Assembly (NCBI RefSeq): GCF_024749165.1
Contig: NZ_CP087190.1
Coordinates: 1-64,000, forward strand
DNA length: 64,000 nt
Source of the DNA: Pseudomonas sp. B21-023
Lineage (GTDB): Bacteria > Pseudomonadota > Gammaproteobacteria > Pseudomonadales > Pseudomonadaceae
Direction: 5' to 3'
Each line of letters starts with the position of its first letter. Within the stretch, counting starts at the first letter, position 1. A program made the position numbers and the translations under genes. This document shows, piece by piece, positions 21,778 through 32,806 of this stretch. The notes under the pieces were generated by a model, which saw only the letters and a list, made by a program, of their open reading frames with translations, did not search any database and was not told the DNA's origin.

Positions 21778-22086
21778 TCAGACCTTGTTCAGCTTCTTCA
21801 AGAACACCGTCATCTCTTTTTCGGCCTGCTTGTCCCCATGGGCCTGCGCTGCCTCGATCCCCTCCTCCCAGGCCTTGCGCGCGCCAGCCAGATCTCCGCT
21901 GAGCTGATACGCCTTGCCCAGCAGCTTCCACGCCGCCGAGTACTTGGGGTCCTGCTTCACGCAGCTGGCCAGGTGCACCGCCGCCTCAGCGCCATTGCCC
22001 TCGTCCAGCCAAGCCTTGCCCAGGCCAAAGCGCAGCAGCGGGTTATCCACACCTTTGGCCAGCATCTTCTCCAGCGATTCACGCAT
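21778..22086 (-). CDS. Small tetratricopeptide-repeat protein
   Basis: This 102-residue protein is almost entirely TPR helices: a motif near 16-48 (LRFGLGKAWLDEGNGAEAA) and a second near 50-82 (YSAAWKLLGKAYQLSGDL). It has no signal peptide, so it is probably a cytoplasmic protein-protein adaptor. It lies 11 bp after trkA on the same strand and is the last gene of the def-fmt-rsmB-trkA unit. The partner is unknown. Confidence 0.85.
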   Translation of the reverse strand: MRESLEKMLAKGVDNPLLRFGLGKAWLDEGNGAEAAVHLASCVKQDPKYSAAWKLLGKAYQLSGDLAGARKAWEEGIEAAQAHGDKQAEKEMTVFLKKLNKV

Positions 22087-22097
22087 GCCCTTCCCTC

Positions 22098-23471
22098 CTA
22101 GAAGAAACTCAAGCCCACGTGGAACAGCTTCTCCACGTCCCGAATATGCTTTTTATCCACAACGAACAGGATCACATGGTCGCCCGACTCGATCACCGTG
22201 TCGTCGTGGGCGATCATCACTTCGTCCTCGCGGATGATTGCGCCGATGGTGGTACCCGGCGGCAGGTTGATGTCCTCGATGGCCTTGCCCACTACCTTGC
22301 TCGACTTCGAATCGCCATGGGCCACGGCTTCGATGGCCTCGGCCGCGCCGCGGCGCAGCGAGTGCACGCTGACGATATCGCCACGGCGCACGTGGGCCAG
22401 CAGAGTACCGATGGTGGCCAGCTGCGGGCTGATGGCGATGTCGATATCGCCGCCCTGCACCAGGTCGACATAGGCTGGGTTGTTGATGATGGTCATTACC
22501 TTGCGTGCACCCAGGCGCTTGGCCAGCAGCGACGCCATGATGTTGGCCTCGTCGTCGTTGGTCAGGGCCAGGAAGATGTCGGCGTCGGCGATGTTCTCTT
22601 CGAGCATCAGGTCCTTGTCCGAGGCGCTGCCTTGCAGCACCACGGTGCTCTCCAGGGTGTCGGAGAGCTGGCGACAGCGGGCCGGGTTCATCTCGATGAT
22701 CTTCACCTGGTAGCGGCTCTCGATGGCCTCGGCCAGGCGTTCGCCGATCTGCCCGCCACCGGCGATGACCACGCGCTTGTTGCTCTCGTCGATGCGCCGC
22801 AACTCACCCATCACCGCGCGAATGTCCTTTTTCGCGGCGATGAAGAACACTTCGTCGTCGGCTTCGATCACCGTGTCGCCCTGTGGGGTGATCGGCCGGT
22901 CGCGGCGGAAGATCGCCGCCACGCGGGTGTCGACGTTGGGCATGTGGGCGCGGATCTGGCGCAGTTGCTGACCCACCAGCGGCCCGCCGTAGTAAGCCCG
23001 GACTGCCACTAGCTGGGCCTTGCCCTCGGCGAAGTCGATCACCTGCAGGGAGCCGGGGTGTTCGATCAGGCGCTTGATGTAGTTGGTCACCACCTGCTCG
23101 GGGCTGATCAGCACATCCACCGGAATATGGTCGTTGTCGAACAGTTCTTCGCGGGTCAGGTAGGCCGACTCCCGCACCCGGGCGATCTTGGTCGGGGTGT
23201 GGAAGAGCGAGTACGCCACCTGGCAGGCGACCATGTTGGTCTCGTCGCTGTTGGTCACCGCCACCAGCATGTCGGCGTCGTCGGCGCCGGCCTGGCGCAG
23301 CACCGTCGGCAGAGAGGCGCGGCCTTGCACGGTGCGGATGTCGAGGCGGTCGCCGAGGTCGCGCAGGCGCTCGCCATCGGTATCGACCACGGTGATGTCA
23401 TTGGCTTCGCTGGCCAGGTGTTCCGCCAGCGTGCCGCCCACCTGCCCTGCGCCGAGGATGATGATCTTCAT
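22098..23471 (-). CDS. trkA: Trk system potassium uptake protein TrkA
   Basis: TrkA is the cytoplasmic NAD-binding regulator of the Trk potassium channel. The 457-residue protein is a tandem of two RCK units: Rossmann motifs [17 protein letters not shown] (4-20) and [17 protein letters not shown] (near 234-250), each followed by an RCK-C domain. Length and layout are standard. It is 24 bp after rsmB, the same order as in P. aeruginosa. Two perfect TTATCCACA boxes flank its 3' end, one at 22043-22051 in the TPR gene and one at 22153-22161 inside trkA. Confidence 0.97.
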   Translation of the reverse strand: MKIIILGAGQVGGTLAEHLASEANDITVVDTDGERLRDLGDRLDIRTVQGRASLPTVLRQAGADDADMLVAVTNSDETNMVACQVAYSLFHTPTKIARVRESAYLTREELFDNDHIPVDVLISPEQVVTNYIKRLIEHPGSLQVIDFAEGKAQLVAVRAYYGGPLVGQQLRQIRAHMPNVDTRVAAIFRRDRPITPQGDTVIEADDEVFFIAAKKDIRAVMGELRRIDESNKRVVIAGGGQIGERLAEAIESRYQVKIIEMNPARCRQLSDTLESTVVLQGSASDKDLMLEENIADADIFLALTNDDEANIMASLLAKRLGARKVMTIINNPAYVDLVQGGDIDIAISPQLATIGTLLAHVRRGDIVSVHSLRRGAAEAIEAVAHGDSKSSKVVGKAIEDINLPPGTTIGAIIREDEVMIAHDDTVIESGDHVILFVVDKKHIRDVEKLFHVGLSFF

Positions 23472-23495
23472 CCACTACTCCCTACATTCTTGTGC

Positions 23496-24803
23496 TTACC
23501 GCGAGGCGGCGATCTTGATCAGCTTGGCATAGTAGAAGCCGTCGTGGCCGCCTTCCTGGGCCAGCAGCTGGCGCCCGTGGGGCTGGCGCAGACCGGCCTC
23601 GGTCGCCAGGTCCAGCTCGCGGGCACCGGGGGTGCGGGCGAGGAAGGCGTCGACCACTTCGGTGTTCTCGGTCGGCAGGCTCGAGCAGGTGGCGTACAGC
23701 AGCATGCCGCCCACTTCCAGGGTCGGCCACAGGGCGTCGAGCAGCTCGCCTTGCAGCGCGGCCAGGGCCGGGATGTCGTCGGCCTGGCGGGTCAGCTTGA
23801 TATCCGGGTGGCGGCGGATCACGCCAGTGGCCGAGCAGGGGGCGTCGAGCAGGATGCGCTGGAAGGGTTTGCCGTCCCACCAGCTGGCGGTGTCGCGGGC
23901 GTCGCAGGCGATCAACTCGGCGTCGAGCTTTAGGCGGTCGAGGTTCTCGCGCACGCGGGTCAGGCGCTTGGCCTCGAGGTCGATGGCGACCATGTGCGCC
24001 AAGCCCGGTTCGGCTTCAAGCAGGTGGCAGGTCTTGCCGCCAGGGGCGCAACACGCGTCGAGCACACGCTGGCCGGGGGCCAATTCCAGCAGGTCGGCGG
24101 ACAGCTGCGCGGCTTCGTCCTGCACGCTGACCCAACCCTCGGCGAAGCCCGGCAGGCCGCGCACGTCGCAGGCTTCGGCCAGCACGATGCCGTCACGGCT
24201 GTACTGGCAGGCGCTGGCGCTGATGCCGGCCTCGTCCAGCAGCGCGAGGTAAGCGTCGCGGCTGTGATGGCGGCGGTTGATGCGCAGGATCATCGGCGGG
24301 TGGGCGTTGTTGGCGGCGCAGATGGCTTCCCACTGCTCAGGCCAGAAGGCCTTGAGCGACTTCTGCAGCCAGCGCGGGTGGGCAGTGCGCACCACCGGGT
24401 CGCGCTCCATGTCGGCCAACAGCGCCTCCCCTTCACGCTGGGCGCGGCGCAGCACGGCGTTGAGCAGGCCCTTTGCCCAAGGCTTCTTCAGCTTGTCGGC
24501 ACACCCGACGGTTTCGCCGATGGCGGCGTGGGCCGGGATGCGGGTGTAGAACAGCTGGTACAGGCCGACCAGCAGCAGCGCCTGCACATCGGCGTCGGCG
24601 GCCTTGAAGGGTTTCTGCAACAGCTGCGCGGCCAGCAGGTCCAGGCGCGGCTGCCAGCGGGCGGTGCCGAAGGCCAGGTCCTGGGTCAGGCCACGGTCGC
24701 GTTCTTCGACCTTGTCCAGTTGCGCCGGCAGCGAGCTGTTCAGCGAAGCCTTGCCGCTGAGCACGGCGGCAAGGGCACGGGCGGCAGCCAGGCGTGGGTT
24801 CAT
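23496..24803 (-). CDS. rsmB: 16S rRNA (cytosine-967-C5)-methyltransferase
   Basis: RsmB methylates C967 of 16S rRNA using S-adenosylmethionine. The 435-residue protein has an N-terminal NusB-like domain (about 1-140) and a C-terminal Rossmann methyltransferase with [11 protein letters not shown] near 247-257, LDAPCSATG near 317 and the catalytic-cysteine motif [11 protein letters not shown] near 368. Its start overlaps the fmt stop by 4 bp (ATGA), as is common for fmt-rsmB. The assignment is secure. Confidence 0.97.
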   Translation of the reverse strand: MNPRLAAARALAAVLSGKASLNSSLPAQLDKVEERDRGLTQDLAFGTARWQPRLDLLAAQLLQKPFKAADADVQALLLVGLYQLFYTRIPAHAAIGETVGCADKLKKPWAKGLLNAVLRRAQREGEALLADMERDPVVRTAHPRWLQKSLKAFWPEQWEAICAANNAHPPMILRINRRHHSRDAYLALLDEAGISASACQYSRDGIVLAEACDVRGLPGFAEGWVSVQDEAAQLSADLLELAPGQRVLDACCAPGGKTCHLLEAEPGLAHMVAIDLEAKRLTRVRENLDRLKLDAELIACDARDTASWWDGKPFQRILLDAPCSATGVIRRHPDIKLTRQADDIPALAALQGELLDALWPTLEVGGMLLYATCSSLPTENTEVVDAFLARTPGARELDLATEAGLRQPHGRQLLAQEGGHDGFYYAKLIKIAASR

Positions 24804-25732
24804 TGGCCGAGCACCTTGCCGCTGGCGAACTTCTCGCGGCGGCTGTTGAACAGGTCGGCGAAGTTGAGTGCCTTGCCACCCGGCAGTTGCAGGCGGGTCA
24901 GGCTCAGGGCCTGGTCACCGCAGGCGACCACCAGACCATCTTTGCTAGATGACAGGATTTCGCCGGGGGCGCCCTGGGCTGTGGACAAGTTGGCGGCCAG
25001 TACCTTCACGCTTTCGCCATCCAGAGTGCTGTGGCACACCGGCCAGGGGTTGAAGGCACGGATCAGGCGCTCAAGCTCAACGGCCGGACGGTTCCAGTCG
25101 ATGCGCGCCTCGTCCTTGTTCAGCTTGTGGGCGTAAGTGGCCAGGGCGTCGTCCTGTACTTCACCTTGCAGGCTGCCATCGGCCAGGCCGGCGATGGCCT
25201 GCACCACGGCGCCCGGGCCCATGGTGGCGAGGCGGTCGTGCAGGGTACCGCCGGTGTCCTCGGCACTGATCGGGGTGACCACCTTGAGCAGCATCGGGCC
25301 GGTATCCAGGCCCGCTTCCATGCGCATCACGGTCACGCCGCTCTCGGCGTCACCGGCTTCAACGGCGCGCTGGATCGGCGCGGCGCCGCGCCAGCGCGGC
25401 AGCAGCGAGGCGTGGCTGTTGATGCAGCCCAGGCGTGGGATATCCAGCACAGCTTGCGGCAGGATCAGGCCGTAGGCGACCACCACCATCAGGTCCGGCT
25501 TGAGCGCGGCGAGTTCGGCCTGGGCGTCGGCGTTGCGCAGGGTCTGCGGTTGGTACACCGGGATATCGTGGGCCACGGCCAGCGCCTTGACCGCGCTCGG
25601 CATCAGCTTCTGGCCACGCCCGGCCGGGCGGTCGGGCTGGGTGTAGACGGCCACGATCTCGTACGGGCTGTCGAGCAAAGCCTTGAGGTGTTCGGCGGCA
25701 AACTCTGGAGTGCCTGCGAAGACGATGCGCAT
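24800..25732 (-). CDS. fmt: Methionyl-tRNA formyltransferase
   Basis: Fmt formylates initiator Met-tRNA using 10-formyltetrahydrofolate. The 310-residue protein has [12 protein letters not shown] near 5-16, the catalytic segment [19 protein letters not shown] near 105-123 (Asn and His) and the [15 protein letters not shown] segment carrying the catalytic Asp near 145. It is downstream of def, separated by a terminator hairpin, and overlaps rsmB by 4 bp. Confidence 0.97.
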   Translation of the reverse strand: MRIVFAGTPEFAAEHLKALLDSPYEIVAVYTQPDRPAGRGQKLMPSAVKALAVAHDIPVYQPQTLRNADAQAELAALKPDLMVVVAYGLILPQAVLDIPRLGCINSHASLLPRWRGAAPIQRAVEAGDAESGVTVMRMEAGLDTGPMLLKVVTPISAEDTGGTLHDRLATMGPGAVVQAIAGLADGSLQGEVQDDALATYAHKLNKDEARIDWNRPAVELERLIRAFNPWPVCHSTLDGESVKVLAANLSTAQGAPGEILSSSKDGLVVACGDQALSLTRLQLPGGKALNFADLFNSRREKFASGKVLGQ

Positions 25733-25749
25733 GGAGTTCTCGCTTCTTG

Positions 25750-25780
25750 AAAAAGAAAAAGGCTTGCCGGAGCAAGCCTT
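25750..25780 (-). terminator. Terminator between def and fmt
   Basis: On the minus strand AAGGCTTGC-TCCG-GCAAGCCTT is a 9-bp stem with a TCCG tetraloop followed by TTTCTTTTT. It lies 14 bp after the def stop, so it would reduce read-through from def into fmt-rsmB-trkA and suggests that fmt has its own or only attenuated expression. Confidence 0.85.
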
Positions 25781-25794
25781 CTGGAAGGTGGGGA

Positions 25795-26301
25795 TCAGGC
25801 TTGCTGGCGGTGCTGCTTTTCCAGCTTCTTCTTGATCCGGTCACGTTTGAGCTGCGACAGGTAGTCGACGAACAGCTTGCCGTTGAGGTGATCGAACTCG
25901 TGCTGCACGCACACCGCCAACAGGCCCTCGCATTCCAGCTCGTACGGCTTGCCGTCGCGGTCCTGGGCCTTGACCCGGACGCGCAGCGGGCGGTCGACGT
26001 TCTCGTAGAAGCCCGGCACCGACAGGCAGCCTTCCTGGTACTGGCCCATGTCGTGGGTCAGCTCTTCGACGCTGGGGTTGATGAAGACCCGCGGTTCGCT
26101 GCGGTCTTCGCTCAGGTCCATCACCACCACTTGCTGGTGCACGTTGACCTGGGTCGCCGCCAGGCCGATGCCCGGGGCTTCGTACATGGTTTCGAACATG
26201 TCGTCGATCAGCTGGCGCAAGGCGTCGTCAAACACCGTTACCGGTTTGGCAATGGTACGCAGGCGCGGATCGGGGAATTCGAGAATGTTCAAAATGGCCA
26301 T
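25795..26301 (-). CDS. def: Peptide deformylase
   Basis: Def removes the formyl group from nascent proteins using a bound metal (Fe2+ in vivo). The 168-residue protein has all three family motifs: GIGLAATQV near 43-51, EGCLSVP near 89-95 (metal ligand Cys) and HEFDHLNG near 133-140 (two His ligands and catalytic Glu). The start was set at ATG 26301 ([14 protein letters not shown]). The frame stays open further upstream, but that part does not resemble the family. Confidence 0.97.
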   Translation of the reverse strand: MAILNILEFPDPRLRTIAKPVTVFDDALRQLIDDMFETMYEAPGIGLAATQVNVHQQVVVMDLSEDRSEPRVFINPSVEELTHDMGQYQEGCLSVPGFYENVDRPLRVRVKAQDRDGKPYELECEGLLAVCVQHEFDHLNGKLFVDYLSQLKRDRIKKKLEKQHRQQA

Positions 26302-26510
26302 GGCGGTCAGGCAGTCACTGTGCGGTCGGTTGAAAACTGAGCACACATAATAAAGGGAAAAGGTGGACAAGGCACCTGTGAAAGCTCGGCTAGGGTCTTT
26401 ATGGGCTTTATAGCTGCCATTTAATGGACAGCTTTTCAAAGTATTACCCACAAAGTTATCCACAGGCTGTGCCACGCCGATGGCCCCCTGTCGATCAAGG
26501 AGGATCACCT
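26302..26510. promoter_or_regulatory. Divergent def / dprA intergenic region with a DnaA box
   Basis: This 209-bp gap is AT-richer than its surroundings and holds a perfect TTATCCACA at 26456-26464, preceded by a near-copy (TTACCCACA at 26444-26452). No gene was seen. In P. aeruginosa a LysM-domain gene (PA0020) lies between these two genes; it is absent here. Confidence 0.6.
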
Positions 26511-27608
26511 ATGAACACTCTCCGTTCGTCGCCTTGCTCGCCTGCCGAACTGGAGGCGCGGCTGCGTCTGCATCGCCTCCCCGACATCGGCCTGCGCCGC
26601 TTTCTTACCCTGATCGAAGCCTTTGGCAATGCCTCATCGGCACTCAGTGCGCCGGCTAGTGCCTGGCGTGCGCTGGGGTTGCCAGCCGCCAGTATCGACG
26701 CCCGTCGCAGCCCTGAGGTGCGCGACGGCGCGTTGGCTGCGATGGCCTGGTTAGAGCGTCCTGGCCAGCATTTGCTGATGTGGGACGGGTCTGGCTACCC
26801 CGCATTGCTGAGTGAAATCGACGACCCGCCACCCCTGCTGTTCGTCGCCGGTGACCCCGCTTTGCTGGAGCACCCGCAGCTGGCGATTGTGGGTAGCAGG
26901 CGTGCTTCACCACCGGCGCTGGATACCGCGGCTGCGTTCTCGCGTTGCCTGGCGCAAGCCGGATTCACCATCACCAGCGGGCTGGCGCTGGGCGTTGACG
27001 GTGCCGCTCATCGGGCCGCGCTGAAAGCCGGGGGGCAGACCATTGGGGTGCTCGGCACGGGGTTGCAAAAACTTTATCCACAGCGCCACCGTGACCTTGC
27101 CCGGGCGATGCTCGACAGCGGCAGCGCGCTGGTTTCCGAGTACCCGCTGGATGCCGGGCCGCTGGCCGGTAACTTCCCCAGGCGCAACCGCATCATCAGC
27201 GGGCTGTCGCTCGGCGTGCTGGTGGTCGAGGCGAGTATCGCCAGCGGCTCATTGATCACCGCGCGCCTTGCCGCAGAGCAAGGGCGCGAGGTGTATGCCA
27301 TTCCGGGTTCGATCCACCACCCCGGCGCCAAGGGCTGCCACCAGCTGATTCGCGACGGCGCGCTGTTGGTGGAAAGCGTGGAGCAGATCCTCAACAGCCT
27401 GCGCGGTTGGCAGAACTTGCCGGGCGCGCCTGTGGGCAAAGCCGACCATCCCCTGCTCGCCTTGCTCCACGCCGCACCCCACACCAGCGAGGGCCTGGCG
27501 CACAGCAGCGGACAGCCGTTGGCCCAGGTGCTGGCCAGCCTGACCGAGTTGGAGCTCGAGGGCCGGGTCAGCAATGAAGCCGGGCGTTGGTTTGCCCGTT
27601 CCGGCTAA
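26511..27608 (+). CDS. dprA: DNA processing protein DprA/Smf
   Basis: DprA binds incoming single-stranded DNA and loads RecA during transformation; it is widespread also in species not known to be competent. The 365-residue protein has an N-terminal SAM-like domain, the Rossmann-like core with [12 protein letters not shown] near 126-137 and [17 protein letters not shown] near 154-170, [20 protein letters not shown] near 223-242, and a C-terminal winged-helix domain. The ATG at 26511 follows a strong AAGGAGG. A DnaA box lies within it at 27074-27082. tsaC follows after 38 bp. Confidence 0.96.
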   Translation: MNTLRSSPCSPAELEARLRLHRLPDIGLRRFLTLIEAFGNASSALSAPASAWRALGLPAASIDARRSPEVRDGALAAMAWLERPGQHLLMWDGSGYPALLSEIDDPPPLLFVAGDPALLEHPQLAIVGSRRASPPALDTAAAFSRCLAQAGFTITSGLALGVDGAAHRAALKAGGQTIGVLGTGLQKLYPQRHRDLARAMLDSGSALVSEYPLDAGPLAGNFPRRNRIISGLSLGVLVVEASIASGSLITARLAAEQGREVYAIPGSIHHPGAKGCHQLIRDGALLVESVEQILNSLRGWQNLPGAPVGKADHPLLALLHAAPHTSEGLAHSSGQPLAQVLASLTELELEGRVSNEAGRWFARSG

Positions 27609-27646
27609 GTACACTGCGCACACGGCGTTTATGCGGAGAGACGGAA

Positions 27647-28204
27647 ATGGTGAGCAGTTGGCGTGTGCAACAAGCCGCGCGTGAGGTGAAGGCGGGTGCG
27701 GTGATCGCCTATCCGACGGAAGCGGTCTGGGGCCTGGGCTGCGACCCGTGGAACGAGGACGCGGTGTATCGCCTGCTGGCGCTCAAGTCGCGGCCTGTGG
27801 ATAAAGGCCTGATCCTGGTCGCCGACAGCATCCACCAGTTCGACTTCCTGTTCGAAGACTTCCCCCAAGACTGGATCGACCGCATGGCCGCCACCTGGCC
27901 GGGGCCGAACACTTGGCTGGTGCCGCACCAGGACCTGCTGCCCGAGTGGGTGACCGGGCAGCATGACAGCGTGGCATTGCGGGTCAGCGATCACCCACAG
28001 GTGCGTGAGCTGTGCGCGTTGGTCGGGCCGTTGATTTCCACGTCCTGCAACCCGGCCGGGCGTCCGGCGGCCAAGAGCCGGTTGCGGGTGGAGCAGTATT
28101 TCCACAAGCAGCTGGACATGGTGCTGGGTGGGGCGTTGGGGGGGCGGAAGAATCCGAGTGTGATTCGGGATTTGGCGACCGGCGAGGTTGTGCGCCCGGG
28201 GTGA
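27647..28204 (+). CDS. tsaC: Threonylcarbamoyl-AMP synthase (YrdC/TsaC)
   Basis: TsaC makes threonylcarbamoyl-AMP from threonine, bicarbonate and ATP for the tRNA t6A37 modification. The 185-residue protein has [19 protein letters not shown] near 16-34, the [12 protein letters not shown] substrate-binding segment near 47-58 and [14 protein letters not shown] near 134. ATG 27647 ([14 protein letters not shown]) was chosen; the longer frame reaches back into dprA. It contains a DnaA box at 27796-27804 and is followed by a strong terminator. Confidence 0.95.
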   Translation: MVSSWRVQQAAREVKAGAVIAYPTEAVWGLGCDPWNEDAVYRLLALKSRPVDKGLILVADSIHQFDFLFEDFPQDWIDRMAATWPGPNTWLVPHQDLLPEWVTGQHDSVALRVSDHPQVRELCALVGPLISTSCNPAGRPAAKSRLRVEQYFHKQLDMVLGGALGGRKNPSVIRDLATGEVVRPG

Positions 28205-28222
28205 CTCTCTGTTCTGACCGAC

Positions 28223-28252
28223 CAAAAAAAACCGCCATGTTGGCGGTTTTTT
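28223..28252. terminator. Intrinsic terminator after tsaC
   Basis: AAAAAACCGCC-ATGTT-GGCGGTTTTTT forms a strong hairpin with A and T runs on both sides, 19 bp after the tsaC stop. It separates the core dprA-tsaC unit from the accessory segment that follows. Confidence 0.92.
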
Positions 28253-28572
28253 GATGCAGAAGAGGGTTTCAGCCCTGTCGCCTGGGTAGAGTTCTGCACT
28301 CTTTGCCAGACCATGTGGACTGATTGCTATGCCTGCACGGCCACCTCGTCAATAAACGGCATGCCTCATGCAAAACGCTGTAAAAGATTGCTTAGACCGG
28401 CTCCTGTTCAGAAACCGCGCAGATTCTCCTGATTATCTCTCAAATGGTTGCCCAGTAATCCAATTGGGAAACGTCCTACTACCCCCGTCCTAAGCCACCA
28501 CCTTCACTACAGGAACCCCTACCTCTAGCTTGCTCGCCCGTGCGTCACAAATCGGCGGGAGCATCTAGAACA
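28253..28572. other. Gene-free start of an accessory segment
   Basis: About 320 bp with visibly lower GC than its neighbours and no convincing ORF on either strand. The reading frame of the orphan gene that follows is open from 28459 and would encode a proline-rich stretch (YPRPKPPPSLQEP) before the assigned start, which may be the remains of a longer gene. No repeats, IS ends or tRNA were seen. Confidence 0.5.
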
Positions 28573-29016
28573 ATGCCGCTATTCGAGAATGCCGAGTACC
28601 TGATAAGGGGGAATCTGGAGCAGCTAGCGTCCAATCATCGGGTCAGGGCGGTGGAAATAGGCAGATTTACCGCGGATCAGTTCGAAGCGATCAACAGGCA
28701 GAAAGCAGGGCAGGATTTACCCCAGCTTGAGGATCCGGGCATCGTCTTCATTGGCAGTCATGCCTACAGAAGTCGGGTGATACGCGACGGATACACCATT
28801 GATGACATGGTTCTGCAGATCAAGGCAGCGCTGGCAGCGACATCGGTCTGGAAGAGTGCCACGCACATGACTGCCCTTCGCAGCACGATTGGCCGAAATG
28901 ATGGCTATGGCAATGAAATCTATGATGAGGCGATTTTTGAACTGACGGCCCGCAAGCCCAAGGCGGAGCTCTATTCCATCGTGCCCAAAGGGGATAGAAA
29001 CAAGCCCAAAAAATAA
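28573..29016 (+). CDS. Orphan hypothetical protein in accessory segment
   Basis: I do not recognise this 147-residue protein. It is soluble-looking, with no signal peptide or membrane segment, mixed alpha/beta, beginning MPLFENAEYLIRGNLEQL. It contains IVFIGSHAYRSRVIRDGYT near 58-76 and DGYGNEIYDEAIFEL near 115-129, and has a lysine-rich end (PKGDRNKPKK). ATG 28573 has GGGAG 11 bp upstream; a GTG at 28540 is an alternative. The frame continues open upstream through a proline-rich stretch without a start, so it could be the detached C-terminal part of a larger protein. Low GC and its place between the core genes tsaC and qor point to horizontal gain. No function is claimed. Confidence 0.6.
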   Translation: MPLFENAEYLIRGNLEQLASNHRVRAVEIGRFTADQFEAINRQKAGQDLPQLEDPGIVFIGSHAYRSRVIRDGYTIDDMVLQIKAALAATSVWKSATHMTALRSTIGRNDGYGNEIYDEAIFELTARKPKAELYSIVPKGDRNKPKK

Positions 29017-29034
29017 TGGCCGCTTAAGCGGCCA
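29017..29034. repeat. Perfect palindrome after the orphan gene
   Basis: TGGCCGCTTAAGCGGCCA is an 18-bp perfect palindrome starting on the base after the stop codon. It lacks a downstream T run on the plus strand, but on the minus strand it is followed by ATTATTTTTT, so it would act better as a terminator in that direction. Confidence 0.6.
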
Positions 29035-29327
29035 AAGGGTAAGGATGCGCTCGCCCGGATAACTTGAAACTCAACCGGCGCACCAGCACAACCTCAGGGA
29101 GAAAGGCTACGCCTCAGAGCCGGCACGGTCAAGCGAGGCCCTACCCCTCGCGTGTCGCTCCCACAGGGATTCTCTTCACCCTCAGGACTTTCTGATTTTT
29201 CCTCCCAAGGCTGCCCATTTCGAATTCAGAGAAATATCCTACGCAGCCTGTCGACCGCCATTACCTTCTCAGTGGGAACGCTTGCCTCTAGGCTCCAGAC
29301 CGTCGCCGAATAACTTGGCGATCGGGT
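29035..29327. other. Non-coding stretch before the DUF3077 leader
   Basis: No gene supported by family resemblance or start signals was seen. It probably contains the promoter for the structured leader and DUF3077 gene, but no confident -35/-10 pair could be assigned. Confidence 0.45.
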
Positions 29328-29478
29328 GTGGTAGCCCGGGTATTCGATTCCCCATGTCAGTCCATGGCGGCTGTGCGTGGGAGGCTTTCGAGCCTGCCTG
29401 GTTTGGGAATCGCCCGGGTCTACCACCTCGCGTACAGTCGCCACCCAATTCGCGTGGTAGCGGGGCCGGTGGTTTTTT
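29328..29478 (+). ncRNA. Structured leader RNA of the DUF3077-like gene (putative cis-regulator)
   Basis: A long helix can form between 29328-29352 and 29405-29426: GTGGTAG/CTACCAC, CCCGGG/CCCGGG and CGATTCCC/GGGAATCG, 21 bp with two small bulges. A second helix of about 12 contiguous pairs (two of them G-U) can form between 29366-29377 and 29431-29442. The 3' arms are only a few bases apart, so the two helices interleave and cannot both form fully. Between them is the hairpin AGGCT-TTCG-AGCCT (29382-29395). A second GTGGTAG at 29454-29460 also complements CTACCAC at 29420-29426. The segment ends in TTTTTT (29473-29478) directly before the AAGGAG ribosome site. The pairings are seen in the sequence; a switch or attenuator role is inference. 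Confidence 0.62.
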
Positions 29479-29493
29479 AAGGAGCGAATTCCC

Positions 29494-29805
29494 ATGACTA
29501 GAAAGCTTGTTCCCGATCCACCACTCCCAAATACCACAACCCACCCCTTCGGCCGCTGCGACGCCGGCCACCCTCCACTCTTCACCGTAAACCCCAATAT
29601 CGAAGCCCACGATGCCCTGGTGCACGTAGCGCTTTACCTGCGCTGCGCCTACGACACTGGCATCAAGGCACTCGACCACCTGCGCGACGAGGGGCGTGGC
29701 ATGTACTGGTCGAGCCTGCATTCGCTGGAAATGGCGGAGGGGTTGGTGGAGGCGATGCTTGAGGGCATTGAGTCAGCGTCTGTAGCCGAAAGGCCCGCTG
29801 GCTGA
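29494..29805 (+). CDS. DUF3077-like small protein
   Basis: This 103-residue protein resembles the small DUF3077 family found in many copies in Pseudomonas genomes, recognisable from PLFTVNPNIEAHDALVHVALYLRC-like composition near 30-52 and WSSLHSLEMAEGLVEAML near 75-92. It has no signal peptide or membrane segment, and its function is unknown. The ATG at 29494 follows AAGGAG at 29479-29484 and a strongly structured leader. A 47-codon frame opening at ATG 29354 runs through the leader and ends with a TGA overlapping this ATG, so translational coupling is possible. A REP pair follows. Confidence 0.78.
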   Translation: MTRKLVPDPPLPNTTTHPFGRCDAGHPPLFTVNPNIEAHDALVHVALYLRCAYDTGIKALDHLRDEGRGMYWSSLHSLEMAEGLVEAMLEGIESASVAERPAG

Positions 29806-29811
29806 ACTGAC

Positions 29812-29917
29812 GCCATCGCCGGCAAGCCGGCTCCCACAGGTACAGCGTCATCCAGGAGGTTTGCGCGGTCCCTGTGGGAGCTGGCTTGCCAGCGAATGGG
29901 CCGCAGAGCGGCCCCAG
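29812..29917. repeat. Paired REP hairpin region
   Basis: ATCGCCGGCAAGCCGGCTCC near 29815-29834 and TGTGGGAGCTGGCTTGCCAG near 29873-29892 form an inverted pair, followed by the GGGCCGCAGAGCGGCCC hairpin. It lies between the convergent DUF3077 and qor genes. Confidence 0.87.
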
Positions 29918-29921
29918 GATT

Positions 29922-31944
<2,023 letters not shown>

Positions 31945-31969
31945 GCCTGTGGATAACCGAGGATCCCCC

Positions 31970-32794
31970 ATGGACCAGTACGTTGTTTTCGGTAACCCCA
32001 TCGGCCACAGCAAATCGCCGTTGATCCACCGCCTGTTCGCCGACCAGACCGGCGAGGACCTGGAGTACGCCACCCTGCTGGCGCCGCTGGACGAATTCAG
32101 CGACTGCGCCCGTGGCTTCTTCAAGCAAGGCAGCGGCGCCAACGTTACCGTACCGTTCAAGGAGGAGGCCTACCGCCTGTGCGACAGTCTCACCCCACGC
32201 GCCAAGCGTGCCGGCGCGGTGAACACCTTGAGCAAGCTGGCCGACGGCACCTTGCAAGGCGACAACACCGACGGTGCTGGGCTGGTGCGTGACCTCACCG
32301 TCAACGCCGGGGTCGAGCTGGCCGGCAAGCGCATCCTCATCCTCGGTGCCGGTGGCGCGGTGCGCGGCGTGCTGGAGCCGATCCTGGCACACAAGCCGCA
32401 ATCGCTGGTGATTGCCAACCGCACGGTGGAGAAAGCCGAGCAGTTGGCCCGTGAGTTCGATGAGCTGGGGCCGGTGGTGGCCAGCGGTTTTGCCTGGTTG
32501 CAGGAGCCGGTGGACGTGATCATCAACGCCACTTCGGCGAGCTTGTCCGGCGAGCTGCCGCCGATTGCCGACAGCCTGGTCGAGGCGGGGCGTACCGTTT
32601 GCTACGACATGATGTATGGCAAGGAGCCGACGCCGTTCTGCCAGTGGGCCAGCAAGCTGGGTGCGGCCAAGGTACTGGATGGGCTGGGGATGCTGGCGGA
32701 GCAGGCCGCCGAGGCGTTCTTCATCTGGCGTGGGGTTCGGCCTGAGACCGGGCCGGTGCTGGATGAGCTGCGCCGGCAGTTGGCCCGCGGCTGA
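31970..32794 (+). CDS. aroE: Shikimate dehydrogenase (NADP+)
   Basis: AroE reduces 3-dehydroshikimate to shikimate in chorismate synthesis. The 274-residue protein has the substrate-binding segment [12 protein letters not shown] near 8-19, the catalytic lysine in NVTVPFKE near 60-67, [13 protein letters not shown] near 99-111 and the NADP Rossmann loop [10 protein letters not shown] near 125-134. ATG 31970 follows GAGGATCCCCC. A DnaA box (31948-31956) fills most of the 25-bp gap to hemF. Confidence 0.97.
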   Translation: MDQYVVFGNPIGHSKSPLIHRLFADQTGEDLEYATLLAPLDEFSDCARGFFKQGSGANVTVPFKEEAYRLCDSLTPRAKRAGAVNTLSKLADGTLQGDNTDGAGLVRDLTVNAGVELAGKRILILGAGGAVRGVLEPILAHKPQSLVIANRTVEKAEQLAREFDELGPVVASGFAWLQEPVDVIINATSASLSGELPPIADSLVEAGRTVCYDMMYGKEPTPFCQWASKLGAAKVLDGLGMLAEQAAEAFFIWRGVRPETGPVLDELRRQLARG

Positions 32795-32806
32795 GTTCGA
32801 GATTTT

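Noticed and set aside
22108..22126. CCCACGTGGAACAG as a fourth parS
   Set aside because: Only one half of the palindrome matches; the other half has four mismatches to the parS consensus, and it lies in trkA coding sequence.
25031..25750. Plus-strand frame over fmt
   Set aside because: fmt is certain on the minus strand with all catalytic motifs; the plus-strand frame lacks any.
29473..29478. T6 run as an intrinsic terminator of the DUF3077 leader
   Set aside because: The best stem directly before it (CCACC at 29441 with GGTGG at 29468) is only 5 bp with a 22-nt loop, too weak to call a terminator alone. It is kept only as part of the structural finding.
29269..29721. Minus-strand frames across the DUF3077 leader
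   Set aside because: They mirror the long inverted repeats and show no family similarity or ribosome site.
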